A DNA stretch of 64,000 nucleotides. Source: Plazaster borealis. Its lineage: Eukaryota; Echinodermata; Asteroidea; Forcipulatida; Labidiasteridae. The position numbers were made by a program, and so were the translations under genes. The first letter of the stretch is position 1; each line of letters starts with the position of its first letter. Location: the NCBI GenBank assembly GCA_021014325.1, contig CM037462.1, forward strand, positions 21,224,135 to 21,288,134, read 5' to 3'. Below, piece after piece: positions 1 through 14,000 of this stretch. Below the pieces are notes generated by a model. The model ran no database searches. It had not been told where the DNA came from and saw only the letters and a list, made by a program, of their open reading frames with translations.

Positions 1-277
1 CGAAAATCTGGGGTGAATAAAATGTCCACGCATGCAGGAAGAATACGATAATCCGTAATTGGAATACAGTACAATCTGAGAAACGTTACACTAGGCCTAC
101 CGTTTCTCAGATTCAATTTTTGGGGATAAAAACTGATATCTTTTGCCATAACCCATTACTTCGAAGTGAAATGTTTAAAAAAGCTTTATATAATACTATC
201 GAAAGCTACTGTACTTCGAACGAAGTAAGTTTGTATTGATATTTTAAGAGTGATTACCAAACGTATACCTTGCCTTT
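1..277 (+). mobile_element. MITE family B, copy truncated by window edge
   Basis: Contains the family's internal landmarks (CGAAAATCTG, GCAGGAAGAAT, TGAGAAACGTT, CCAAACGTATAC) and ends in CCTTTAA. Complete copies in this window are 320-430 bp with termini TTAAAGGG...TATACGTTTGG and CCAAACGTATA...CCCTTTAA, so a TTAA-targeting cut-and-paste element is likely. There is no coding capacity. Confidence 0.7.
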
Positions 278-654
278 AAACACCCCCCTGGACGATGCCC
301 CTCACCCCCCTGGATTTGAATTGAATCCTCCCACGACATTCCTTATTTACGACAATAAGCTTCTTGGATAATCTAAGAGCTTGGTGCTGTCCTGTTAAAG
401 TATTGTTGACAATCAAACTAATAGGTTTACTTTATACATTGCTGATCAATCTCATTCCGGTTTTCATCATTAATCAGGTAGAACTATTTATTGACTTTTG
501 AACCGTTTGCTGGCAGACATGGTGGGGTGACCAGGCAACCCTTATTAAGTGCACTTGGGCATTTCAAAATTGAATTATGGCCTACAATTGGGGGAAACTC
601 CATTTCGATTTATAGGCCTATCATCAGAGAACAGACTGTTGGCCCATATCCTTC

Positions 655-845
655 CCATATGGGGAATTCCTGGCTAGACCAAGGAAACTTCTTCATCCTT
701 CCCCAATTGGGGCCATGTCTATACGTTTGGTCATATTGGCCAGACCAAGGAAATTTATTCCTGGCCAGACCCAAGGAAATTTCCTCCGGCCAGACCAAGC
801 ATATTTCTTTTTCCACAGGTCAGACCATAAATGGTCAGACCGAAC
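655..845. repeat. Diverged tandem GGCCAGACCAAGGAAATTT repeats
   Basis: Five imperfect copies of a block starting GG(C/T)CAGACC(A)AGGAAATTT follow one another at 25-35 bp spacing. Both strands stay open over short stretches because of the repeat, but nothing suggests a protein. Confidence 0.6.
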
Positions 846-1749
846 ACAAAAATCACTACGGAATCCTGGAGGTGACATGGGAAATTCTGTACCAAGCTCT
901 CGAGAACCATAATGTCACAATGAAGGTATAAATAATTATACAGATCTTGCACAGAAGCAAATGTGTCCTCTATACCCAAACCCAAAGTTCTCGACTCACT
1001 GTGGTTTCTCCTTCTCATTCCAAACCCTGCACAACAACCATCCCATCTAACTATATTCACTGTATACGCTTCAAGAATGATACAGAACACGAGTACCTGG
1101 AAATACGAGGGACTCAACCACCCAATTGCGACAATCAATTCAAAACCATTTAGATCAATTTGACAAAATCACCACCGGAGTTCGAAACCTAATTGGACTG
1201 GCTCAAAACGGCCCGAAAGAAAACCAGCAATGTGTTTTTATCGTGGACCTACACCCTATAAATAAAACCCAAGCTTCCAGTGTTACATTATGCTATATAC
1301 ATTGCTCAGTGATTGTCCAATACGCTGGAATAGGAAGGATTTGATTTCTCGAGGGGGAAAACAGTCTCTCTTGGAGGTCTGAATAATTATAGCTGCGTAA
1401 AATGGATTAAGAGTTTGTATAGTAAATGGGCTCCAGGGTTCGGGGCCCCAAGAGAAAGCCGATATACAGGGGTAAAAGAACGCTCCAGAAAGCCGGTTTG
1501 AAGGCCCCCTTGTTTAGTGTGTGTTTTTATAGTTCAGATATTCTAAATATAGTTCGTGGGTTTAACAGCATAGTGCCTTTTATCTTCGCTGTTTAGCTGC
1601 AATATTGTTCATTATTTATTGTTAATGGTAGGGCCTATCCGTGCATTGTTTATTAAACTAGTATTAATAAAACAAAAATGAACCTATCAAGATTATACAA
1701 GAACGATTACGTCAAGTGCTAAGGTGCTTTATCTCATTTTGTCTCTGTG

Positions 1750-1757
1750 TCACGTGC
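1750..1757. promoter_or_regulatory. CACGTG E-box upstream of TRAPPC5
   Basis: A perfect palindromic CACGTG at 1751-1756 lies about 190 bases before the TRAPPC5 ATG. Such boxes bind bHLH-zip factors of the USF/MITF type. One copy is weak evidence, and no TATA box or initiator could be fixed. Confidence 0.2.
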
Positions 1758-1947
1758 ACACAAACTAACACTTTTGCAGAAGCTCTTCGTGGCTACCCGT
1801 ACCCCAGCTCAACTGCACGAAGTCTGTACATAAAACAGCCGTCGGTAACGACACAACCCTATTTTTGTACGGTACCCTTGTTATGCGACAGGAAAGTCGA
1901 GCTGCACGGTCAACTGACACCAGACTACTTATTATGGGCGAGTAAAC

Positions 1948-2016
1948 ATGGCGGAGCGAAAGACACAACAGAAGGGAAGTGTAGTGGATCGACCGCTCAG
2001 CAAGGGCAAATCGGAG
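1948..2016 (+). CDS. TRAPPC5: TRAPPC5 exon 1 (start codon exon)
   Basis: Encodes residues 1-23, beginning MAERKTQQ and ending KGKSE, followed by donor gtaaaa in phase 0. This is the variable N-terminal arm of the family and is lysine/arginine rich. An in-frame TGA at 1915-1917 with no other ATG before 1948 fixes the start. Confidence 0.9.
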
Positions 2017-5000
2017 GTAAAACATGTATAGAAAAGGATGCAATAGTGGCCAGGATGTTAGGGGTTTTAGGAATGAGGTTATGTAAGGTTTTAGTCATGG
2101 GGAATATGCTAGATCAGTAAGACTGGACGACAGTTTTGGTGGGATCGTTCGTCTTGTGTGTACACAACTGAATTGGCAATTGCATTGGCAAATGCAGTCT
2201 TCATGTGAAGTTCAATCTCTTCAGTGTTGAACGTGATATGTTGTGATTAACGATAACATGTGATAAATAAAATGCCTCACTTAGGGTAAATGTTCACCAA
2301 TACATGGGCTGGCACTATATTCATTGGAGCTGGTAACGTCATAAGTTGAGATGTAAAGCTGATTTTTACTAAATTCATTATCGACTAACTGACATTGTTA
2401 AACTGGATTGTATACACGTTTGGTAATTGGAACCTACTGTTTGTTTTCAATCCTATAGTTGTAGATATATACCATAACACTATCCTGTGAAAATGTCATT
2501 TCAAAAGGTGGTAGCGTTTTTGAGATATTGCCGAAAACCTGGAGCAGTTTTGTCCACACAGGAAGAATAACCTGCAATTGGAATACACAATCTGAGAAAC
2601 GTTTCTCTGATTCAAATATTTGGGGATTAGAAGCGTAAATTTTGTCCATTTGGATTTTTCAAATGAAAAGAAACACCACTAGGTTTCTGAAGGAATATTG
2701 ATAGACAATGTGATGAAAATACAAACTTTCTATACATTTCCTTTAGGTGAATATCAGTACATTTGCCTTGCTGTTTTCCGAGATGGTGAGTTACTGTCAG
2801 AACAGAGTGGGGTCCGTTCCTGAACTCCAAAGCAAGTAAGTATTTGCAGTGCCAGTAGACTTTGTTGCTCATAGTGAGTGAAATGAATTATTGATGGGAT
2901 TAGACCCAGTAACTGGGGCGCTGTACTCCTTTATAAAAAAAAAAACATCTGCGGTCGTATGAACGCAAATGTCAAAATTCAATAATAAGGAGTACAGCGC
3001 CCCAGTTACTGGGTCTGTGATGGGATAATTTGGGGGCAATAGCACCATCACTCTTGAGGACGACAACACAGTTTTTGTTACAATCACGAAAGATGTCTCC
3101 TTTTGTATCCCAGTATGCAGTACTGAAGGGCACCCTCTGTTGGTTTAGCAATAAAGCCTCTGCTAGAAGAACACTGTTTCAAGCGTGATTGCAGTGTCAA
3201 GCACGGTTCATTTGATTCATTAAGTAGTTGCAATTAATGATTGCTTTGAGTAATATTACTTAATGTAATACTTAATTAAGTGTGCCACAATGATTACCAT
3301 CAAACTAAGTATGTCACACTGAGTGATTACACATACCAGTCATACTTTTACTTCTACTTCGTTACTCGGCAGGATCCACAAGTTAGGACATAAACGCTGA
3401 GGAACCATTACAGTTAAGTGTCTTGCTCAAGGACACAAGTGTCGGGACCGAGATTCGAACCCACATTGTGATGACTCAGCCACCACAACTTGAATTGGGT
3501 GCGCTAGACCGATCGGCCATGACACGCTATGTGTACAAATACATTGTCACTGCCTCCAAAGTATGCTATCTAACTCTGCAGTATGCTGCTGTGGTTATAA
3601 ACACAACAACCAAGCATGGATAACCATCAATTCGTCGTTGTTTTTACGAAGTGGCAAATGTGTCAAAAATCATACAATTGAGCACATCGGTTTTTTTGTA
3701 AATTATTGATGTGTTCAATGCTGTTAACATTTTCACAAAGTTTCAGGACCTAATACGTTATATTTTCGTAATTACACTAATTAGAATAATCGACGAATAA
3801 TGTATTTGACATGTTTTGTTTTTACGAAGTGACAAATCAAAATTCGCCACTGAAGTCCATTGAACTACATAGCGCGGGCACGGTGCCAAAATAGGCGTGG
3901 TTTAACGTTTGGGTTTTTACTTAGTGACAAAACATTTTATTACGGTTTTTACGAAGTGACAAACCTAAATACGCATTGTTTTGTACACAGCGCTCTGCGG
4001 GCAGGTCTGTTTTGGGGGTTTTACGAAGTGACAAATGTGTTTAGGAATTAATTACTCATCAAAACAGTCGCAGAATTGAAAAATGCTAACAGTTCTGAAT
4101 GAATGAAGTATTCAGCTCTTTTTTGATAGTAAACTTTCAAAGAAAAAATATTAAGTAGTGTCCTTAACAATAGTTTTGAAAATAGTTCAACTTCAAACGC
4201 GATTTTCTAAAAACCCGTATTTCTTGCTAAAGGGCTAAATCGTCGCTTCGTAAAAACGGCGACGAATTGCAAAGCATACATTGTGCCAATAAAGTCTGTA
4301 TTTTAGTTTTGTTTTTTACCCTTACACCGATATGTGGTAGTGCTAATGCTTTTGGAGTCCTGTGGAGAGAAATCCATAGGCTACTCGGATGGGATTCGAA
4401 CCAATGACCCCCGCACTCTTGGGCAGATGTCTGAACTGCCAGATCACTCAAATAGGTTTTCAAGAAGCTGAAAGAAACCGTAGTGTAAGTGAATGTTGGT
4501 TTCCCATCCCGACTCATATGTAGAGTTATCATTGTATTTTTCTTCTGTGTAGATTATCTGAAATGGGTCAGCATGTGGGAGTTCGGATTCTGGATCTACT
4601 TTTCATCCGAGAGAAAGGTCTCAAGAGAGAAACTAAACTACTCAACATTCTCCTCTTCATCAAGTCTAACGTCTGGAAGGTGTGTACAGCCTGTGCGTAA
4701 TTTCGTGGCTCTGCTTACTGCGGAATTCTGTGCTTACAGTCAATTCTCTGCTTACCAATTAGCACCATATTTCTGCGCTAGCTTTGCAAGTGAAGAATGT
4801 TTGGTTATGTAAATTATGCACAAGCACCAGCAAAACTTGCTAACCTGTAACCTGTGAAATACGCTAAATGTTATCTGCTAATTGTTCAGCTACCATAAGC
4901 GCCGTTTGTTTGCTTAAAGTAAGCAGAGCTATGAAATGGGGCCTGCTGGTTCTATCTTTTGAAAGAGACGAATCTAATTTGCAAAACAACTTCCCTGTAT

Positions 5001-8000
5001 AGCATAGCAAAATGCTACGCAAAATGTATCAGTTGCTACTCAAAATTAACATTTAATGTTCACAAAACATGTGCAAAATTGCTTGATGATATCGTTTCCT
5101 GAAACATGATAGAAACCAAGATATGTAAGTGTATTCAGGCTTCTTTTGTATGCCCTGTTTCTAAACACTAGTCATCAACTTGGTTTCTGTAAAAAGGACA
5201 TTATTTCATTCAATAGAAATTAAATATCATGTGAGCATAGTTTATAAAACAATGGCCTTTTTGATGAAATATTTATCTTAAGATAAACTAGGTTTCAACA
5301 GTTTTTTATAGTTTTCTTTTCTTAGTTTAAGTTGGAAGAGACCAAAGTTAGACGAAAACTTGTCCATTGTTTTCTGAGGATAGTTGTCAATAGTTAAACA
5401 AAACTCAAAGAAGTGTTTTCCCTTAACAGTGGTTCGCTGGACAAATGCTAGATCAAAACTTCTCAGAACCAGTCAAAAGTCAAAGTTCAAAAGTCAAAGT
5501 TGTCTAGCCGGCTAGTTAAGTGTTGAAAAGCATCAATTTAAAAGATGGACTTAGTGAAAAATCTGGTGGACTTGTCAAACAACAAGCTAACTGGTCCCGC
5601 TGGCTAGACACTGAAAAAGCAACGTATTTAATTCATTTTTGTTCTGCAGGTTCTGTTTGGAAAGGAAGCTGATAAACTGGAACATGCTAATGATGATGAG
5701 AGAACTTGTATCCTTTGATGAACAAAAATGATTTGTCGAGGTGTCTGTGACAATGAAATTTCGGTCAGATTTCATATTTTGCTTAAAGGCACTGAACACA
5801 TTTGGAAATTGTCAAAGACCAGTGTTCTCACTTGGTGTATCCCAACATATGCATAAAATAACAAGCATGTGAAAATTTGGGCTCAATTGGTCATCGAAGT
5901 TGCAAAAAAATGATGAAAGAAAAAAACAACCTTGTTGTACAAATTTGTGTGCTTTCAGATAGGAATAAAAGGCTTCTTGCAAGAAGTCTTTCATTATTTT
6001 AGTGAGAAATTACCTCTTTCTCAAAAACTACGTTACTTCAGAGGGAGTCGTTTCTCACAATGTTTTTTACTATCAACAGCTCTCTGTTGCTTGTTACCAA
6101 GTCAGTTGTTATGCTAATATATATTTTGAGTAATTACCAAAAGTGTACAGTGCCTTTAACTTTGTGTGAAGCATGCGGACAACATTGGTAATTGTCAAAG
6201 ACCAGTATCTGCACTTGATGTGACCCAACTTATACATGACATAACAAACCTGTGAAAGTTTAAGCTCAATCAGTCATTGGAGTCATGATAAATGATACAG
6301 ATTAGAAAGCATGCACTAAACACTAGCTTGGTATAAAAACTCCTGTGGGCTAGTAAAAACCACTTCTTCATTTGCCCAACAGGCTGCTTAAAGATTCACA
6401 GCCTCCTTCTCAGGTGTGAATTAAAAATAAGTTGTCGTTGTTCTTTTGAGAATTATGAGAACATTGAACATTTAAAATTTCCCGTATGGCCAGTGTAGTA
6501 TCTTGCCTGCCAGAAAGGCCCTGGAGTATACAAGATCACTCTTTTTGTAAACAAAGGTCACATATTCTATACTAATAACCTTCTGTCTTTGCGTTCTCCT
6601 TTTCCCCACAGATATCCCCCTTTTTTAGCCTGCCTCAGTTACTAATTAATTACTTGTTTTCCCTCTTCCCACCTTTGATCCTGTCCTTTGTGTTTCCAAC
6701 TTCTTGTGGTCAGACCAACCCCCTCCCTCCAACCCCCCTGTCTCCCTATTCATTGTTTACCCCTTGCCTCTATTCATGTATATCCACTTGACTGCTTTTG
6801 TTACACTTATATACCTGTTCATGTGTGTTGTCTTGTCATTTAGCCTTCGAGAAAGACTCTGCTAGGGTCGAAACGTCAGGCCATTAACTATTTTTTGCAT
6901 TGTCTATACTATTCAAGGTTTAAGGAAGCTTTTTTTTCCTGATCATGAATAATCAGATTACATTATAGAGAAGGAATCGCTTGTCAATTATTTTATATCT
7001 GTCCCCAAAGATAAAGGTGAGTGGATTATTTGTTGTTTTTCGATCAAAGGAAAAGAGGGTTTAAGTTTTTTTAAAAACCAATCGCAAGAATTCAGGGCTG
7101 TTTGCCTACAAGTGTCTAGACATTTATGCTCAAATTTAGCAACATTTCTTGGGGGTTTTTGGGGGGAGGGGGGGGGAATAATTTGTTTAAACAAAACATT
7201 GCACTGAAAAATTCTTAAACTCTACAGAGATTTTTCAGCATTAACAACCTAGGCCCAATTTCATAAAGCTGTTTACTGGTAAGCAAGTTTTTATGCTTAC
7301 TGCAGCAGAAAAACATGCATAAGCAAAATTGTATTTCATGAACAATGAAGATTTGACAGTGCATGTGTGCATTCACAATGGATTTGCATTAATGCGTCAC
7401 TCATCTGCTTACTAGAACCGCTGGCAAGTTAGCATGCATTTTGCTTTGCTTATGGTTAGCAGTGTTTATGCGATAGAAAAGTAGTAAGGTGTTCACCGTA
7501 AGCAGAAAATGTTTACTTACAGGCTTTCATTTGTGGGGTCCTTTAAATGATGGAACATTTCCACCCCAGTAAGGAATTCTTTAGAAAAGGGTACTATGAA
7601 AGAACCCCTACCATCAACACTTGTAAGGTAGTGCGCAATCATTGTGGTTGCTGGTGCTGCATACTCCTAAGGAGTTGAGATTATTTCAGGAATGCTTAAC
7701 GCCAAGTGATCAAATTATTAACAGTGTCTTCAATAATTATGGTTGCTGGTGCTGCATACTCCTAAGGAGTTGAGATTATTTCAGGACTGCTTAACGCCAA
7801 GTGATCAAATTAGTAATAGTGTGTTCAATCATTTTGGTTGCTGGTGCTGCATGATTATTTCAGGAATGCTTAAGACAAACTTGGGGCTCGAATTTGATGG
7901 GAAAATCCACAAGACTGCAGGGCTTGTAGCTCAAAACTTTTACTGGACCAGAATTCTTTTTACAAGACCAGAATTAAAATGAGAAAGAGTTGTCCACACA

Positions 8001-11000
8001 GTTAAATATGTAAACTGTTTATATTTGAATGAGCACTAAGAAAAGATTGATCTCATTTGTCTTTATGGTAACTATACTTACGATACTCAACAGAATTGAA
8101 ATATCTATCCTACTCAAAGTCATCATTTGTGTATTTTTAAAAGATACTATACACAGCGAGGTATTATTAAATAATTGAAAAGTACAAGACTGCCGGACTT
8201 GTCCAGTAGTGAGTTTACTGGCCAGACTCTAAATTTACTGGCCTCGGGCTTGCGGTCCAGTGTAAATTTCGAGCCCAGACCAAGTAATGATGATGTTAGT
8301 AATAGTGTATTGTTTGCGTTGGTACTTGGATACTTTGTAAACAAAAACAAATAGTTGTAATTTTTCATTATTACACGGTGGTTATTGCAGGTAATAACAA
8401 AGTGAGAACATGAATATTTACCAGTACAGGTGTCTTATTACTGAAACAGTTTATCTCCACTTAGAGCATTGTACAGACCTTTCCATAATCCTGTTTACAA
8501 AAGATGATCAAAGCAAACAATGGCGTCCATTCACAGTAATCCCCTCCTACAGCAGCGTGCATCACAGTCTCTTCCCAATGACCAGTCACCAGTCATATCC
8601 TGTTGATCATATCCAGATTTCTGTTTCTCAAAATTATTTTCTCCGTATGTCCTACAATATCTACCCCGGAACTGTCTGAACTCCAATTTAATCGCCTTTT
8701 TCGTCGGATTTTTTTTATGCAAGTTACTGCCAAGGTTTACACAGAAATGAAAGGAATTTTGTGGGCTTTTTAAAAACCCTGTTGAGAATGTAATATAAAA
8801 AGTCCATTGAATTGAAAATGAAGTTCGTTCAATATATAGATCTTGTGCAGTCAACCACGCATAAAGTTTCTATTATAATCAGCCGATTCAAAAAACTTCA
8901 AACAAAGTTGACTTTGGGTGCATTTGGTTCTTCAGTAGTTAGGGTTAGCGAAGGGATCTTTCTCAGCATGACTTGCGATTGCATATCTTTCCTTTAAAGG
9001 GAAAGTATACCTTTGGTTTTTGGAACCGTTTGATAGTTTTAATCCTATATATAAATATAGATATACAATAAAACTAACTTGTGAAAATTTAATTTCAAAA
9101 GGTGGTCGCGTTTTTGAGATATCGCTGAAAATCCTGAGCCGTTATGTTCACGCAGGAAAAATAATCCGTAATTGGAATGCACAATATGAGAAACGTTAGC
9201 AAATTTTGGGGGATAAAAACTATTACCTTTTTCCATCCCCACATTACTTCAAAGAGAAATGATTCTCAAAATGCTTAATACTATTGAAAGCTTCTGTACT
9301 TCTAACCAAGTAGGTTTTTATTGCCATTAATTTTAAGAGTGATCACCAAACGTATATAGACCCTTTAAAATAATACATAAGTTGCTGTTGCTCCGAGTAA
9401 GATAATTTGAAATAGCTCTGTAAGTTTCAAGAAACTACTTAAGACTCATTTATACTGAAATACTTGACTGTTTTATTTGATTACACATTGGAACATCTTG
9501 AGTTTGGACTTTTTGTTGCATCTTCTGTAGGCGCCTGATATAAATGCTGATATGTATGTATGTATGTATGTATGTAATAATTGCAGCAGTGATAACAAAT
9601 ATTATTTGTGTTTTACTCTCACACTGATGTGTGACAAGCACTGTATACTCGGTACTTTTCTTTTGAGAAAAAATCCACAGGCATTCTACTTGGGTGGGAT
9701 TTGAACCCACGACCCCTGCCAATTCTAGAGCAGATGAATAATATTCTTCATCCCAGATGCAATTGTTACATCTATCAAATTATTGCAGTACCCGCTGCTA
9801 ATATACAGGGTTCAAACTGGTCTCCTGTCACCTGGTAGACTTGATTCAAGTCCCGTTCTCGTGCGAGAGGTCCCCAAGCATATCGCGCCAACTAGCAAAC
9901 AAGCCGTACAGTGCGCGCTCGCCGTCAAAATGTGGTCCCGAGAATGGGACTTGACGAGGTCGTTTCTTACACTGCACGTTGTTATTGGAAAATCTCCCCA
10001 AATGGGGAGATGAACAAAGCCAATGGGAGCGTGGAAGCGCTGCCCCGTCGGTAAAATATTCATTACACTCTGTGACATCACAGTGCAAGACATTGTAAGT
10101 GCACGCGTCTAAACGCGGTGACTCGTGGCGGGCGGGTAAACTCATCAGCAGGCAAGTGGGTGTCGGTACCAAAGTCGTTGAATTGCACTTCCCAAAGTTC
10201 AAATTTTGCAAACAAAACCGACCCAAATGTATGTTACAACGTATTAACTTAAATTTTAATGAACATTCAGTGCTTTCTTTTTATAATTAATTGGTTATTC
10301 AAAAATGTATTTTAATCCTCATCTAAGTACTTGACCCCCACAAATAACAAATGAACGAGTCTTCTTTTTGAATGCGTTTGATTGGACAACACGTATAATG
10401 CAGCAAGTTTACATATTCATAAGTGAATACATTTACATATCAGGCGACTGCAGCATCGTCAAGTCCCTGTCCCGCGTGCGGAACAGGTTGGGAATGCAGA
10501 CCATCACAAAACAATAGTTTTCTGGCGATGGTACGGGACCGGGACTTGAGTCAAGTCTAGTCACCGGGCAACGTCGGTAGTCTAGTGGTCATGACATCTG
10601 CTTTAGAATTGGTGGGTGTTATTGGTTCGAATCCCACCCGAGTAGTATGCCTGTGGATTTTTTTCCCACCGGACTTGAGAAGCACTGAGTATACAATGCT
10701 TTTAACTCATCGTTGTAGGGTAAAATACAAATAATATAACCTGAAATAGTTACACAGATTAAGAACTTTATGGAATCTAAGATTTGTGTGGCCCCTCGCC
10801 TTAGTCTTTGAACCAGGGCTAGAAAATAGCACTAAACCTCAGGTTAGAGGCCAGTGATTTTAGCGTCGGGCCAGTAAACTTGTAACCGTACAAGTCTGGC
10901 GGTCTTTTTTATTTTAAACTGATAAATACAAATATTTTTCAATTCTGTTGAGTATTGAAGTATTATCCATGAGAAAAATGAGATAAGTCTTCTCTTAGTG

Positions 11001-14000
11001 CTTGTTCCAAAAACAGCTCAAATGTGAAACTGTGTAGCTAGTGTTCTTCTCAAAAACTTTAATATGAGAACGTTTCTCAGATTGTGTATTCCAATTTATT
11101 CTTCCTGCGTGAACATAACCGCTCCAGATTTTCGGCAATATCTCAAAAACGTTACCACATTTTGAAATGAAATTTCAAAAGGTTAGTTTATACGGTATAT
11201 ATCTACAACTTTATAGGATTGAAACAAACAGTTGGTTCCAATTACCAAAGATTTAGAATCCCTTTAAATGATAAAGACATGACACTAATAATCAAAATCG
11301 TTCATAATTATTACATTTTCCTTTTTATAAATTTTGAAAGAGCAGCCTTCATTCCCGAAGACTTGGTTTTACTTTAACTTTTCACCAAGTGCCTGTTGGC
11401 CAGCCGTTATGCTGGAAATCCCACACTATAAGCTTTGTTCCTACCCCAATGGCAAGGATACACCATATTCTGTGCATCTTACTGAATTCTATCTCCCCAC
11501 AATACCTCGCCATTATTTGTCTAAAAGGCAGGACCAATTAAGCCACCCGGCCAGTGAATGCTCATTGGATTACCAACTTAATTGGCCGGTACCCTGAATA
11601 GCCACACACTTACCTGTCTCAAAGTTGAATTCATCCCTTTACCTTGGGAGGGGGTAGTGGCCTAGAGATGCCCACCATGGGACCACCCACTATCCCACTC
11701 CGTCTTGTCCCAGTGAAAGGTGTTGGCTTTTGTCTTTTAAGAGCCGACAGAGTCTTCTGTGACAAGGAGGAAAAACTGAAGAGGATATTATCGGAGACTT
11801 AAGATGGGGACCTTTACTTACTAGACAAAGTCAGCGTGTACTCTGGGATAAACTTTGATTTTGTGGTTTAAAAAAAAGGGTAACACTGATGGTGATCACA
11901 ACCAGAACAGTCCGTGTCTCAAATAGGAGAGTTTGTCAGGAGGTATGGATATGAAACCCCAGATTGTGGCCACCCTTGTTTAGGGTAACATAAACATGTA
12001 GAGTTGACAGTCACAACAGCCCTTAATGTGTTAGGCCTAAGACATCATCAAATCCATTCCAAGTTGGTTGTGGTTTTTCTTCTTCTTCTCGCTTGTGGTA
12101 GATTTTATTTAGGGGAGCCAAACCAACCATTCATGGCTTATGGAAAGGCAGACATCATGTCAGAATCTTTTAAGATGTTGATGATACAGGTAGATTAATT
12201 GTTTGGTTTTTGTCAATGTAATGCTGATTAATAGACAAAATTATCAAGAAAGATTCATATAAGTCACTTGTTTTTTGAAGAAAAAAACCCCCCACGTTTT
12301 TGGTCACGACACAAATGACGGATGGTCGGTCGGACGAGGACAAACAAACACATATTTTGTTGCCTTATGGCCGAACCTCTAGGTTTCTATTTGTGGTAAA
12401 ATAGAGAATCTGTAAACCTCTAAAATCCTATTATTCAAGGGAAATCTGCTCTTATTATTCATGAACTTTTCTTTTTTGTATAAATTGTAGTCACTCCTGT
12501 GTTGAGTTAAACAAGCTGGTTTTGTGGGAAGCATTCAAGCATTAAGTTTGTTTTTAAAAAGATGACCAGGGGTCGCTTTCACAAAGCACTAAGATTCATC
12601 TTAAGATGAGTTGTCAGTATTACCATAGTGATTTGTATTGTGCCATCACACTTCGTTAGCAATTAAGATTGACTCAAAGTTAAGATCAATCTTAGCTCTC
12701 TGTGAAAACGAGCCCTGAAGTTTGCCAGGAGTGTGGCTTTGAGAAAATCTCTAGCATTAAAAAAGCTTACACTGAGTAAATTTTTACATTAGTCTCTGTG
12801 TGAGAATTGGGAACGTGCTTGTCCAATGATTTAATCAGAGATGTGGTCTCAAAATCTTTAGATATTGTCCGGCCTTTGTTTGCGGAGATGATGTTTGGGA
12901 GGAACACAAAGTAGATCTTGACATCAGAGGGCCATCAAGTAAGAGTTTCTTTGTATCTGCCTGCTATTGTGTTAAAGATATCACTTAGTAGTCATCTTTA
13001 TTGTGTACGTGTGTGACTGAAGGGCTGCTTAACACCCTAGCGATTGCATCAACGTTATCCTTTCCCCCGATCGCTGTTGTTCTGGGACCTTCCCCTTTCC
13101 TGTTTGCCGATCCTCTTGTGCTCGGGTATAACTTGCAAAATCGCAAACTCAAAAGACCCATATATTGTTGTTATGTTTGTTTTTGTAAGCGTAAAATAAA
13201 AACGAATGGGAGTGCTTTTGTTACGTGTATTATGAGGCAACCGTGTGAGAAGAAAAAGGGATGGGGCTCTTCGGAAAGGGAAAGATCTACTGCTTGGAGA
13301 TATTTGGGGTTCATCTTGTCGTTGCTTGTAAGGAGGCGAGGTTTACGTGGACGTTGGGAACAGTGCAGCGATTGTTCGTCGGAGAAGCCGTACAATGTCT
13401 GAGATGGTGGACAATGCCGCCACAGTTTGCAATTAGAATCAAGAAGACAAAATCCCTTTGTGTGAATTGGCGGGATGCTTTGTGAACGTACTTTCCCCGG
13501 CTTTGATCAAGGATGCTATCGGTGAAGGAAGACAAACACTGTGCTGTGTTGGCATTCTTTGATGAGAAGCCGAACCTCAAAGAGGCAGAGAGAACGCTTT
13601 GTTTATCGCGGTGTACTTATTCTTCCTTCAAGGAGCCGATCTTTTCAAAAGTCAAACAATAAGTTTGTAAACAGTAGACCAAGGGATGGACACCTCTGTC
13701 TCGGTGAATGGGGAAAAGAAAGCAAATAAATGACACATTCTTGTTGCCTGACAAGGATCTTGTATGTTACCAAAAGTCATGACACGATTGCAATAACACT
13801 TTCTTATTAATTAGAACAGGTGCCTTGGACATGGAGGTGTGAAATTCTAGGCTCCTGTTCAAGACATCATTTTTGGGTGTATTACATTCACTTATCAAAC
13901 ATTCCTTTCACCTGTCTCATAAAAAATGTATACCCTAATGGGAAACTATTTGCTGTCTTATCAAGAATATGTCCCCTTGTGTTAAAATTTATAGAAACGG

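Noticed and set aside
1716..2120. 134-codon plus ORF overlapping TRAPPC5 exon 1
   Set aside because: It is in a different frame from the TRAPPC5 start; the exon 1 frame is proved by joining to exons 2-7.
6841..6890. Functional hammerhead ribozyme
   Set aside because: The conserved CTGATGA strand is missing.
10570..10645. tRNA gene
   Set aside because: A- and B-box-like sequence is present, but there is no pairable acceptor stem and a SINE body follows. Two more copies exist in the window.
12884..12943. Possible plus-strand exon reading DVWEEHKVDLDIRGPS with a gtaaga donor
   Set aside because: The acceptor is poor and no family is recognised. TRAPPC5 joins perfectly without it, so it is not an exon of that gene.
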